Source of the DNA: Longimicrobiaceae bacterium
Lineage (GTDB): Bacteria; Gemmatimonadota; Gemmatimonadetes; Longimicrobiales; Longimicrobiaceae
DNA: 39,559 bases
Assembly: GCA_035696245.1 (NCBI GenBank)
Contig: DASRQW010000386.1
Coordinates: forward strand, 1-39,559
Direction: 5' to 3'
Shown: positions 15,994-24,834 of the stretch, one piece after another
Layout of the letters: every line of letters begins with the position of its first letter
Position numbering within the stretch: the stretch's first letter is position 1
Notes under the pieces: model-generated
Seen by the model: the letters and a program-made list of their open reading frames with translations, nothing else
The model's database searches: none
Told to the model about the DNA's origin: nothing
Made by a program: the position numbers and the translations under genes

Positions 15994-17804
15994 TCCGCCG
16001 TGCCTTCCTTCCGCTCGTCGTGGCGCTCCTCGCCCTCGCCGCCGCACATCGTCCGGCAGATGCGCAGAGGACGGCGGCGGACAGTGCATGGACGAGCGGC
16101 GACATGGCTACGGCGGAGCGGCTGTATTCCGCGCGGCTCGCGGCCGACTCGACCGACCAGCTGGCGCTGCACCGCATGGCGCTGATCCTGGCTTGGGCGC
16201 AGAAGTACGACGAGAGTATCCACCTGTTCGACCGGCTGCTGGCGTACGCGCCGGACAACCGCGAGGCGTACGTGGACCGGGCGCGGGTGATGGCCTGGCG
16301 CGGCGACCCCGCCGCGGGCGTGGAGTCGCTGAACCAGCTTCTCGCCCGCGACCCCGCGTACCTGCCGGCGCTCCAGGCGCGCGCGCAGTTCCAGTCGTGG
16401 GCGGGCGCCTACGACGCCGCGCTCGCCACGTACGGCCAGATCCAGCGCATCAGCCCTGAGGATCGCACCGTGGGCTACGACCGGGCGCGCGTGCTGGGCT
16501 GGGCGTCGCGCTTCGGCGCCGCGTCCGCCGTGTACGACTCGCTCCTGCGCGTGAACCCGAACGACCGGGCGGCTCTGCTGGGTCTGGCCCAGGTGCTGAC
16601 ATGGTCGGGGAAGGCGGATTCCGCGTCCGCCGTGTACCGGCGCGTGCTGGCCGCGCACCCCGGCGACCTGGACGCGATGCGCGGCCTGGCGCGAGCCTCC
16701 GCGTGGGGCGGACACCTGGTGACGGCCGAGCGGGAGTGGAGGGACGTCCTCGCGCGGAAGCCGGACGATCCGGCGGCGCTGGTGGGGCTCGCGCAGACGC
16801 TGCGGTGGCAGGGCAGGGACGCCGCCGCGCTGGAGGCGGTGGAGCACGCGTTGCGCGTCGCGCCCACGGACAGGGATGCGCGCGCCGAGCTGCCGTTCGC
16901 GCGGCTTCCATTCGTCCCCCGCGCCGCGCCCTCGTACACGTACGAGTCCGACTCCGACGGCAACCGCATCCACACCGCCACGCTCTCCGGCGGCTGGCGC
17001 CCCGTGCCGCGGCTGGACGTGCGCGGCGAGGCCTACTTCCGCCACGCGCGCGACAACGGTGAGGCTGATGCAGAGGCTGAGGGCGGCGCCGTCACGCTCT
17101 CGACGCAGCTCGAGCCGGGCTGGACGCTCTCCGGCACCGGCGGCCTCAGCACGTCCAACCTCGCAGGCGGACGGGTGACCCCCGTTGTGCGCGCGAGCGT
17201 GGCCACGCCCGGCCGATACAGGACGAATGGCTCGCTAGCGTACTCGCACTCCGCGGTGGACGGCACGTCGCTGCTCATCCGCCAGGCGGTGACGATGGAC
17301 GAGCTGGGCCTCTCCGCCAGCTTCGCTCCGGCAGACGGATGGAGTCTGAGCGCAGGCGGCGGCGGCGCGCGCTACCACGGCCGCGTCTCCGGCGAGCACA
17401 ACGACCGTTGGAACGCCCAGGCCGCCGTCTCACGGCGCGTGTCGAGCCTCTTCACGCTCGGCGTGGGAGCCCGCGCCTTCGGCTTCAAGCGTGACCTCAC
17501 CGACGGCTACTTCGACCCGGACTTCTACGGCCTCGCCGAGCTTCGCGCGCGCCTCAACCGCGAGACGAAGCGCTGGGCCGTCGGCGCGGAGGTCGCGCCC
17601 GGCGTCCAGCAGGTGCGCCACAGCGGCGATCCCTCCGGCTCCTTCCGCGCGACGGGCAGCCTGGCGCGCATCTTCGGCCCCGGCCGCCAGCTAGGCATCT
17701 CCGGCGCCTTCGCCAACTCCGGCCTCACCCGGCTTTCGCCGACTGACACGAACTCGGCCTACCGCTATCACGCGGTAAGCGTGAACGGGACTTGGAGTTT
17801 TTGA
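15990..17804 (+). CDS. TPR protein with C-terminal outer-membrane beta-barrel (YaiO/PgaA-like exporter)
   Basis: The protein has 604 residues. A signal peptide ends at about residue 25 (LVVALLALAAAHRPADA-Q). About eight TPR-like helical pairs run from about 28 to 310 (for example LLAYAPDNREAYVDRARVMAWRGDPAAG and LLGLAQVLTWSGKADSASAVYRRVL). A strand-rich region from about 320 to the end shows alternating aromatic and polar residues (YTYESDSDGNRIHTATLSGGWRPV) and finishes with YHAVSVNGTWSF, a terminal Phe typical of barrel insertion signals. This TPR-then-barrel layout matches outer-membrane secretins of synthase-dependent polysaccharide systems (PgaA, BcsC) and the YaiO family. The start overlaps the hydrolase stop (ATGA). 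It is the last gene of the operon and the expected outer-membrane exit. No convincing terminator follows. Confidence 0.85.
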   Translation: MIRRAFLPLVVALLALAAAHRPADAQRTAADSAWTSGDMATAERLYSARLAADSTDQLALHRMALILAWAQKYDESIHLFDRLLAYAPDNREAYVDRARVMAWRGDPAAGVESLNQLLARDPAYLPALQARAQFQSWAGAYDAALATYGQIQRISPEDRTVGYDRARVLGWASRFGAASAVYDSLLRVNPNDRAALLGLAQVLTWSGKADSASAVYRRVLAAHPGDLDAMRGLARASAWGGHLVTAEREWRDVLARKPDDPAALVGLAQTLRWQGRDAAALEAVEHALRVAPTDRDARAELPFARLPFVPRAAPSYTYESDSDGNRIHTATLSGGWRPVPRLDVRGEAYFRHARDNGEADAEAEGGAVTLSTQLEPGWTLSGTGGLSTSNLAGGRVTPVVRASVATPGRYRTNGSLAYSHSAVDGTSLLIRQAVTMDELGLSASFAPADGWSLSAGGGGARYHGRVSGEHNDRWNAQAAVSRRVSSLFTLGVGARAFGFKRDLTDGYFDPDFYGLAELRARLNRETKRWAVGAEVAPGVQQVRHSGDPSGSFRATGSLARIFGPGRQLGISGAFANSGLTRLSPTDTNSAYRYHAVSVNGTWSF

Positions 17805-17952
17805 CCTTCCGATCCTGTCGAACGTCGGCGAACCGATAGCATAAGAGATCCATCCAGACAGTTCGGATGGGATCGCGACCCAGAGGGAGATTTCGTTCAG
17901 CACCCCTGGGCCCGACGAAGATCCGCATGGTGGAAACCGGACAAGATTCCGG

Positions 17953-17981
17953 TTGTGCGAATACGGTCCTGCTCATACGTT
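17953..17981 (+). promoter_or_regulatory. Possible promoter of the RHS gene
   Basis: TTGTGC at 17953-17958 and TACGTT at 17976-17981 are separated by 17 bases, giving a start near 17988. If real, it rules out the in-frame GTG at 17955 as the RHS start. The -35 box is weak. Confidence 0.3.
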
Positions 17982-18104
17982 CTCAAAACCAGCAGCACGC
18001 CAGCCTTCGTTTTTCGCTCGTCTGTCCCACTGCACACCATCTCCCGGCGTGCAGTCGCAATGCAGCCGTCTTCGACAAATTCCACCTTTATCACACGATT
18101 TCGC

Positions 18105-21100
18105 ATGATGCCCTTCCTCCGGCTCGTCCGCTCGGCTTCCCTCTCCATCGCACTGATCCTTCCTGTTGCGTGGACCTCCAACGCCGCCGCGCAGTGCAGT
18201 CCCACGCGCGCGGAGGCGGTCCAGGGCGTGTATCGCCAGGTGCTGGAGCGCGAGGCGACGCCGGGTGAGGTGGCGTTCTGGCAAGCCCCGCCAGACAGCG
18301 CACGGAGCATGCGCTACATCGTGCAGCAGGCCGTCTACTCCGTGGAGTACCAGACGCGCTTCGTCAACGGACGCACGAACGCCGACGTGACGAAGCAGCT
18401 CTACCTGCACCTGATGGCGCGCGAGCCGGTGGGCACGGAGTGGAGCTCGGCACCCGTGGGCAGCGACTGGTCAGGGGTGATGAACGCGCTGGTGGGCAGC
18501 AGTGAGTACACGGCACGGTTTGGTGATCGCGGGGTGCCGGGCAGCCCCATGCAGGTGTGGGACTGCACGAAGCCGGGTGTGTCGCTCGAGCCCGCGCAGG
18601 CATCGGCGACGCAGATGCGCGGCATGTGCCTGACGATCGCCGTCTCGGGCGGCGCGTACGAGTGCGGGGACCTGCGCCTGGCGCACGCGCTGCCGTCGGT
18701 GCGCATCCGCAGCAAGGCACGGACTCCCGTGCTGCTCTACAACAGCCAGCACGCACAGCCGCACCCGCTGGTGGGCGCCTACGTGACGCTGCCCGCCGCG
18801 GCCGACCGGGTGGACGCCACCGTGGCGGTCGCCGGGCAGTCACAGTCCCACACTGGGAGTTGGACGGGCTGGGGCGCGAACGTGTCGCGGCGCATCACCA
18901 TTGGCTGGGACTGGGACCTGACGAAGGAGACGGGCCTCTACCCGTACACGCTGCAGGTCACCGCGTACTCCGGCAGCAACGTAGTGGCGAGCTACACGGC
19001 ACAGGGCGAGATGGCGGTTGTCAACCGCTCCGCCTCGGCGTTCGGGGCGGGATGGTGGCTCGCGGGCTTCGAGCAGGTGATCCCCATCTCGAACAACCGC
19101 CTGCTGTGGGTGGGCGGGGACGGGAGCACGCAGGTCTACAACCCCGCGAGCTCCGCCTCGTACGTCTGGTACGGCGACGTGGTCTCGCGCGCCGACACGA
19201 TCCGGCAGTACGCGCCCACGCAGGCGTACGGCATCTACGTGCGCGAGCTGCCGGGGAAAGCGAAGCTGTGGTACGACTCGCTGGGCTGGCAGAACGCCAG
19301 CGAGGACCGCTTCGCACATCGCACGATCTTCGACGTGGACCCGGCCACGAAGCGGCTGAGCACGATCCACCTCTACGGCGTGAGCGGCTACCAGTACGGC
19401 TTCACCTACGCCAACGCAGGGAAGCTGAGCGCGGCGACGCTAACCGCCGGCACTGCGCAGCGCAGCGTCACGATGTCGGTGGATGGCACAGGCCGGCTGA
19501 CGCAGTTCACCGACCCGGACGCCACGACCGAGGTGATGACGTTCGACACCGCCGCCCTCACGCCGCGGCGCGTGGTGAAGCAGACGGACGCGCGAGGCAC
19601 CGTCTCGCGGTACGGGTACGATGCAGGTGGCAAGCTGGCGAACTCACGCCTGGAGATGCAGGGGCAGGGCTCGGACATCGTGCTCGGCTTCCAAGCGCAG
19701 GAGACGCGCGGGCTGGCGCCGAAGCCAACCGACCCACCGGGCGCGCCCGCCTGGACGACGGACACGTACACGCTGATGGGCGGGCCGCGCACCGACAGCA
19801 CCATCTACAACCGCTTCTGGCTGGACCGCTGGGGCGGGCCGCGCAAGGTCGTCAACGCCCGCGGCGACTCGACCGCGGTGGTAGTACGAGGAGATCCGCG
19901 CTTCCCGGGAGCGGTCACGCGCATGGACGCGCTGGGCGCCGGCGGTACACGCATGATCAGCCGCGCCTGGTACAACGCCCGCGGCGGCGTAGACAGCACG
20001 ATGGTGATGAACCCGCTGGGCGACGGCGCCAACCCGGTCACGAAGTACACGTACGGCAACACGAGCTGGCCGGACTTCGTGACGGAGGTGAGGTCGCCGA
20101 CGGGGCTCATCACGAAGATGCACTACGATGCGGCGGGCAACCGCGACTTTCAGCAGGTGGGGCAGGACAGCATGCGGGGCGTCCGCTACCACTACGACTC
20201 GGAAGGTCGCGTGGATTGGGTGCGGAGCGCGGCCGCGGCGGCTCGCGGTGAGGCCGCGGAGCAGGTGCTGTACGACGCCGTGCTCGGCAACCCGAGCGAG
20301 ACGCTGAGCCCCCTCGGCGCGCGCACCACCTCGCTGAGCGACGCCTACGGCCGCGTGATCCGCACGCGCAGCTACATCGACGCCGACTCCACGCACGTGG
20401 CCACCGACAGCACGGTCTACGACGTGATGGACCAGGTGACGCACACGTCCAGCTACGCGCCGTCGCTCCAGTACACGACCGTCGCCGGCAGCCTGATCAA
20501 GCAGACCGCGCATCCTACGCTGCACGTGCAGAACTTCTATGACCACGGCGGGCTGCTGCTGCGCGTGGACCGGTGGTCCGATCCAGACAGCCTGAGCATC
20601 GGCACCATCTCCACCCGCTGGCACTACGACCCCGCGGGGCGGAAGATCTCTGAGATGGCGCCGGACAACACGCCGGGCGACACCACGAACAACCCGGTCG
20701 AGCGCACCTACTACGACTTGGCCAGCAACGCGGACTCGGTGGTCACCCGGCTGGGCGACCGCATCAAGATGAAGTACGACGTGCTGAACCGCCTCACCGA
20801 CCGCTACGTCCCCTCGCGCACCGACGTGAGCGGCCCGATCCCGGGCGACACCTCGCACTTCGAGTACGATGCGGCCGGCAGCATGCTCGCGGCGAACAAC
20901 GCCACCGCGCGCATCTCACGGACGTACTTTCCCGGGGGTGCACTCAACACCGACCGCTCGTGGGTGGCGAAAAGCAATGGCAGCTTCGTCTCGGGTCAGC
21001 ACGACTACACCATCAGCCACGTCTACGACCTGGAAGGCCGGCAGGTCGCGCTCAATCACCCGCGGAGTCTCACGCAGGACAGCGCCGCGTGGCAGACGAC

Positions 21101-23393
21101 GTACGCCTACGACGACTCCACGGGCGCCCTGGCCTCGGTGACGGACCCGCTGGGGCACATCAACCGCTTCAGGTACACGCGCGAAGGGCAGCTCGACACG
21201 CTGGTGCTGCCGGGCAACATCCGGGAGACGCACCACTACGACGCGGACGGCCGCATGACGCGCCGCATCCGCGGAAGCCTCTACGACGACTCGCTGGTCT
21301 ACGACCGCCGCGGCAAGGTGACCACCGCGCGCACCATGTCCGACATCCAGCAGATGGCGTACGACGGGCTGGGGCATCTGGTGTGGAGCTTCCAGGACCG
21401 CATCGTCAACACACCCCAGGAGAGCGACTCCGAGGAGGAGTACGGTTTCGATGCGCTGGGCAACACCACCTTCCGGCTGCGGACGGGCATCGCGCCGGGG
21501 CAGGTCAACGCCGCCGGCTACCCGATCCACGAGAGCTACGAGCTGGGCACGGGCCGTCACCTCGGCTCCCACACGCCCACGAACAGCACGATCCGCATCG
21601 CCCAGCAGCGCCACGAAAAGCGCGTCTTCGACGCCGCGGGCGATGCGGTGAGCGACACCACGATTGCAGGCTTGCAACTCCAGGTCGCGGGCAGTGGCTC
21701 GAAGCCGGAGAGCTACTACATGACGGAGTTCGTACAGAGTTGGAAGATCGACGATAGCAATCAGATCACCCCTGGAGCGACGGACACCCTTTCCAACACG
21801 AGTGGCTCCGACCAGTCGGGTAGGCAGGTTCTTTTCACGAACAGCAGCTACAGGGCGGACGGCAAGCTCGCCACCTTTCGGCGCGACGCGGACTGTCTGT
21901 ACAGCCTCGCCGCTGCGAGCTGCACCGGCCAGGCCCCGGCGCACGGCTCTCAGGACATGACGGAGCAGTATGGGTACGACGCGTTAGGCCGGCGAGTCCT
22001 CGTCCGCACTAACACGCCTCCGGGCAGCTACCCGGGAGGAACGGCACTGCCGGGACAGTGCCCGAATGACCTGCCGCGCTGCGACAACACGACGAAGCGG
22101 ACCGTGTGGGACGGCGATCAGGTGCTGTACGAGATGCGTTACCCGAACACCCAGACGGACAAGGAGACGGGGCTCGACACCACGAACATCCTGGCGCAGG
22201 CGCACCGGGCGGAGGTGGACAGCACGGCCCAGGGCCACGCGTACGGCGGGCCGAACACCTCCGCGTGGGCGCCGAGCGGGCGAGTGGCATACGTGCACGC
22301 GGGCGGGCTGGACCAGCCGCTCGGCCTGATCCGGATGGACGACAGCTACGACTTCCCCGATCCCGTGCTGATCGTACCGCACGCGAACTGGAAGAGCGCG
22401 TACGAGACGAGTACCTTCGACGATGGGTACTCGACACGCTGCAAGACGGTGTGGATGCCGTCCAACGAAGTGCTCACTTCGGGAAGCGGAAGCAGTGGAG
22501 GCGAGGGTGGCACCATCGGCAACACGAATCCTGAGGAAGGGCCGGACACCACACAAGTGCGTTGCATTGAGCGGGACTTCCCCGGCGCGTATATGGGCGT
22601 CTCCCGCCTGCTGAAGCGGCAGACGGTGTATGGGCCCATCGCATGGATGGGGAGCCTAGTGCAGGACGCACAGGACGCCAGCGGCCTCATGTACCGCCGC
22701 AACCGCTACTACGACCCGCAGACGGGCAAGTTCACCCAGGAGGATCCGGCGGGGCTGGCCGGGGGCATCAACGCTTACGGGTTTGCGAACGGGGATCCAG
22801 TTACATATGGGGATCCCTACGGGCTTGATCCGTGCAGGGCATCAAGCGCGTGGACGGATTGTTTGGCAGTTGCGCTTGCGAATTGGGGTGGGGAGCATCA
22901 GAGTTCAATTGCATTGTATACGGGTGCAGCAGCGTCTGGGCTATTGCAGGCTACCGGATTGAACGCAGCTGCGACGGCTGGTGATGACATCGGGAATGGT
23001 CGGATACTAAGGGGGGGGACAAACGCCGCTATCCTCATTGGCGGCGGTTACCTGGCCAAGTGGTTGGGCGGGGCGGTGTCGAGCGCGCTTGGGAGGGTAG
23101 GTTTGACCCGGTTCGCCGAACTCAGCGGGATTCTAAGACAGGCTGCTATAGGAAAGGGGAACTTCGGAGTTGGGGCCGCAACCGTTGAAGAGGCGGAAGC
23201 GCTCGGGAAAGCGTGGGTTGGCGAAGGCGCGACCATAAACGGTAAGGGTATCGCGGTAAGCAGGGACGGCTTGCGTCAGTACCGCCCTGCGTCGTACAAA
23301 CCTAGTCTTCAGCGAGTGCAGGCGAATTTGGAGAGCCGATTGAAGCCCCAAGGCGAATGGCAAGGCAACGCACACGTCGACATCAAACCATGA
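18105..23393 (+). CDS. Secreted RHS/YD-repeat polymorphic toxin
   Basis: This protein of about 1762 residues has a signal peptide (RLVRSASLSIALILPVAWTSNAAA-Q), which guided my start choice. In-frame starts at 18060 (ATG) and 17955 (GTG) also exist, and none has a good ribosome site. Residues about 32-150 resemble DUF4214-type modules (VQGVYRQVLEREATPGEVAFW). A beta-rich region follows. From about 430 to 1500 there are many YD repeats, such as GTVSRYGYDAGGKL, TKMHYDAAGNRDF and NRFRYTREGQLDTL, which form the RHS shell. The RHS-associated core (YYDPQTGKFTQEDPAGL...NAYGFANGDPVTYGDPYGL) ends near residue 1575. The last 185 residues are the variable tip: a hydrophobic stretch, then GKAWVGEGATINGKG...DGLRQYRPASYKP...QGEWQGNAHVDIKP, a recurrent polymorphic-toxin C-terminus whose activity I cannot name. 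Codon use becomes visibly less GC-rich after DPYGL. The stop overlaps the immunity gene. Confidence 0.88.
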   Translation: MMPFLRLVRSASLSIALILPVAWTSNAAAQCSPTRAEAVQGVYRQVLEREATPGEVAFWQAPPDSARSMRYIVQQAVYSVEYQTRFVNGRTNADVTKQLYLHLMAREPVGTEWSSAPVGSDWSGVMNALVGSSEYTARFGDRGVPGSPMQVWDCTKPGVSLEPAQASATQMRGMCLTIAVSGGAYECGDLRLAHALPSVRIRSKARTPVLLYNSQHAQPHPLVGAYVTLPAAADRVDATVAVAGQSQSHTGSWTGWGANVSRRITIGWDWDLTKETGLYPYTLQVTAYSGSNVVASYTAQGEMAVVNRSASAFGAGWWLAGFEQVIPISNNRLLWVGGDGSTQVYNPASSASYVWYGDVVSRADTIRQYAPTQAYGIYVRELPGKAKLWYDSLGWQNASEDRFAHRTIFDVDPATKRLSTIHLYGVSGYQYGFTYANAGKLSAATLTAGTAQRSVTMSVDGTGRLTQFTDPDATTEVMTFDTAALTPRRVVKQTDARGTVSRYGYDAGGKLANSRLEMQGQGSDIVLGFQAQETRGLAPKPTDPPGAPAWTTDTYTLMGGPRTDSTIYNRFWLDRWGGPRKVVNARGDSTAVVVRGDPRFPGAVTRMDALGAGGTRMISRAWYNARGGVDSTMVMNPLGDGANPVTKYTYGNTSWPDFVTEVRSPTGLITKMHYDAAGNRDFQQVGQDSMRGVRYHYDSEGRVDWVRSAAAAARGEAAEQVLYDAVLGNPSETLSPLGARTTSLSDAYGRVIRTRSYIDADSTHVATDSTVYDVMDQVTHTSSYAPSLQYTTVAGSLIKQTAHPTLHVQNFYDHGGLLLRVDRWSDPDSLSIGTISTRWHYDPAGRKISEMAPDNTPGDTTNNPVERTYYDLASNADSVVTRLGDRIKMKYDVLNRLTDRYVPSRTDVSGPIPGDTSHFEYDAAGSMLAANNATARISRTYFPGGALNTDRSWVAKSNGSFVSGQHDYTISHVYDLEGRQVALNHPRSLTQDSAAWQTTYAYDDSTGALASVTDPLGHINRFRYTREGQLDTLVLPGNIRETHHYDADGRMTRRIRGSLYDDSLVYDRRGKVTTARTMSDIQQMAYDGLGHLVWSFQDRIVNTPQESDSEEEYGFDALGNTTFRLRTGIAPGQVNAAGYPIHESYELGTGRHLGSHTPTNSTIRIAQQRHEKRVFDAAGDAVSDTTIAGLQLQVAGSGSKPESYYMTEFVQSWKIDDSNQITPGATDTLSNTSGSDQSGRQVLFTNSSYRADGKLATFRRDADCLYSLAAASCTGQAPAHGSQDMTEQYGYDALGRRVLVRTNTPPGSYPGGTALPGQCPNDLPRCDNTTKRTVWDGDQVLYEMRYPNTQTDKETGLDTTNILAQAHRAEVDSTAQGHAYGGPNTSAWAPSGRVAYVHAGGLDQPLGLIRMDDSYDFPDPVLIVPHANWKSAYETSTFDDGYSTRCKTVWMPSNEVLTSGSGSSGGEGGTIGNTNPEEGPDTTQVRCIERDFPGAYMGVSRLLKRQTVYGPIAWMGSLVQDAQDASGLMYRRNRYYDPQTGKFTQEDPAGLAGGINAYGFANGDPVTYGDPYGLDPCRASSAWTDCLAVALANWGGEHQSSIALYTGAAASGLLQATGLNAAATAGDDIGNGRILRGGTNAAILIGGGYLAKWLGGAVSSALGRVGLTRFAELSGILRQAAIGKGNFGVGAATVEEAEALGKAWVGEGATINGKGIAVSRDGLRQYRPASYKPSLQRVQANLESRLKPQGEWQGNAHVDIKP

Positions 23394-23752
23394 AAGCGAC
23401 TATCCGAGGGCTACACAGCCCGGATGTAGCGGATTTGTCTTCACACGTTCCGGATGATCCTGCGAAGTTCGGCTTCTTACTCCAAGCTCTCCTAGGGCCT
23501 GACGATGGTCTTGGTGAAGAGTCGTTTACCTTTCTTGTTTGTACGCCGGCTTGGCTGGATGAGCAACTTACTGATGACGGACATTTGTTTGTGCGGCACT
23601 ATCTGCTTGTTAAGCGTTTCGATTGGCGAGTGATTCTGGAAGCACTGACGGAACTCTGCGTGCGGAGCGCTGGGCCCTCATGGAGCGCTGTCTCCACGAT
23701 GCTCTCCCGGTATGGTCAATGGGAGTTTGAAGATTACACACCGTCAGAATGA
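23390..23752 (+). CDS. Imm8-type immunity protein
   Basis: This 120-residue cytosolic protein is predicted to neutralise the adjacent RHS toxin tip. It reads MKATIRGLHSPDVADLSSHVPDDPAKFGFLLQ..., then VCTPAWL, RHYLLVKRFDW and the closing WEFEDY. These features match the Imm8 family as I know it (N-terminal HSPD, central CTPxWL, C-terminal WEFEDY). ATG 23390 overlaps the toxin stop as ATGA, so the pair is translationally coupled; a GTG/ATG-like start further upstream is not needed. The gene shares the lower GC and looser codon use of the toxin tip, which suggests they arrived together. No second immunity gene or orphan tip is visible downstream. Confidence 0.8.
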   Translation: MKATIRGLHSPDVADLSSHVPDDPAKFGFLLQALLGPDDGLGEESFTFLVCTPAWLDEQLTDDGHLFVRHYLLVKRFDWRVILEALTELCVRSAGPSWSAVSTMLSRYGQWEFEDYTPSE

Positions 23753-23852
23753 CGTCAGGATAGAATAGCCAGGTGATGAAACTTTTGGATTTGTTGGAAG
23801 TTCGAGTGAGCGCCTACTCACGCAGGAGCATGCTGGGTGCGTATCCAGAGAA

Positions 23853-24413
23853 TCAGAACTGCCCATCGCGCATCACCGTCGCGAACGCGAAATGCACCGC
23901 TTGCAGCGTGGCGTCCCGCCGGGTGACTTGGCCGCGGGTGAGCCAGCCCATGGCGCCGTCTTTCTTCGCGATTCCGGGGATGCCGGAGAGCTCCTCGACG
24001 ACCGCGCTTAGCTCGCGGCCGGCGCGGACCTGGTCGGCGATGGGGTCGGGGAGCTGGAAGCGGGCGGCGGAGGCGAGACCCGTGCGCCCCTCGCGGTCCA
24101 CGACGGCGACCCAGGTGACGCCGAACCAGATCCCTCCCACGTTCGCGATCCCTCCCTCGATGCCCACGCCGTAGTCGCCGCCCGCCGCGATCAGCGCGTT
24201 GCGGGCGCGGTTCAGTGCGCCAGTCAGCGTCTCTTCCTCGCTCAGCGGCTGGTCGGCGACCTCGCTCGGGACGCTGGCGGCGACGACCACGCTGCCGCGG
24301 AAGAGCAGGCGCGTGGCCACGCGCACCGGCTCCAGCTTCGCCGGGTTCGTACTCCCCACGACGATGCGGATCGCGGGGCGGCTGTGCTGCGGTCCGGCGT
24401 TGCTGCGCGGCAT
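23853..24413 (-). CDS. yjjX: Inosine/xanthosine triphosphatase (YjjX/DUF84 family)
   Basis: This 186-residue protein removes non-canonical purine triphosphates (ITP, XTP) from the nucleotide pool. The diagnostic N-terminal segment IRIVVGSTNPAKLEPVRVA is at residues 15-33. It is followed by SEVADQPLSEEETLTGALNRARNAL and DYGVGIEGGI, where the conserved Glu/Asp residues bind metal and substrate. GIAKKDGAMGWLTRGQVTRRD and AVHFAFATVM form the conserved C-terminal half. Length is slightly above the usual 170 or so. ATG 24413 is chosen because the conserved domain begins soon after; the frame remains open far upstream, without homology. Its ribosome site is weak. It is transcribed divergently from the heptose kinase gene and convergently with the RHS/immunity pair. 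Confidence 0.88.
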   Translation of the reverse strand: MPRSNAGPQHSRPAIRIVVGSTNPAKLEPVRVATRLLFRGSVVVAASVPSEVADQPLSEEETLTGALNRARNALIAAGGDYGVGIEGGIANVGGIWFGVTWVAVVDREGRTGLASAARFQLPDPIADQVRAGRELSAVVEELSGIPGIAKKDGAMGWLTRGQVTRRDATLQAVHFAFATVMRDGQF

Positions 24414-24744
24414 CGAATCGGCTTCGTGGGTGGATTGGGTGAGCGGGGTCGTCGTTCGCCGTGCATCTGCCGAACGCCGCTTCTGCCGGGAGAGGCGTGT
24501 AGCTCGGCCGCACGCAGCGAATCTGCCGAGAGTTGCGCATCCGCGGAGATGCGTCGGCCGATGAAGCGCATCTTCGGGACGATGTGCATCTACCGAGTGC
24601 ATCCATCTTCCGGATGATGCGCATCTACCCGGCCGTGCATCTCCCCGAATGCGGGCACGGACGGGGCGGAGTATACGGTCCTTGCGACCCGGCGGGAAAG
24701 TCGCGGCGGCCTCCTCTACGGTGTCGGAGTGGGATGCCACCGGC
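24414..24744. repeat. Non-coding spacer rich in the word GCATCTNCCG
   Basis: No gene is supported. Exact copies of GCATCTNCCG occur at 24463 and 24586. Near matches, several with one or two changes, crowd 24495-24660 (for example GAATCTGCCG, GCATCTTCGG, CCATCTTCCG, GCATCTACCC and GCATCTCCCC). Spacing is irregular, about 12-40 bases, so this is not a CRISPR or a simple tandem array. Confidence 0.55.
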
Positions 24745-24773
24745 TTTACACGTGTGATGCAGACTGCTACATT
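24745..24773 (+). promoter_or_regulatory. Promoter of the heptose kinase gene
   Basis: TTTACA at 24745-24750 and TACATT at 24768-24773 are 17 bases apart. Transcription would begin near 24780, giving a 55-base leader to ATG 24835. This argues against the longer in-frame start at 24649. Confidence 0.55.
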
Positions 24774-24834
24774 GGCGGCCCTTTTCCCGGGGCGTGAACG
24801 GCCGGGACACGCACACACCCGGTCCCCACGCTGG

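Noticed and set aside
17801-17842. TTGACC followed by TAGCAT after the barrel gene as a promoter
   Set aside because: The spacing is about 30 bases, far too long for sigma-70 recognition.
18105-23393. Type VI secretion-linked RHS effector
   Set aside because: No PAAR, VgrG or Tss genes are visible, and a Sec-type signal peptide is present; another export route is more likely.
24463-24660. CRISPR or tandem array from the repeated GCATCTNCCG words
   Set aside because: The word is only 10 bases, spacing is irregular, copies diverge and no cas genes are present.
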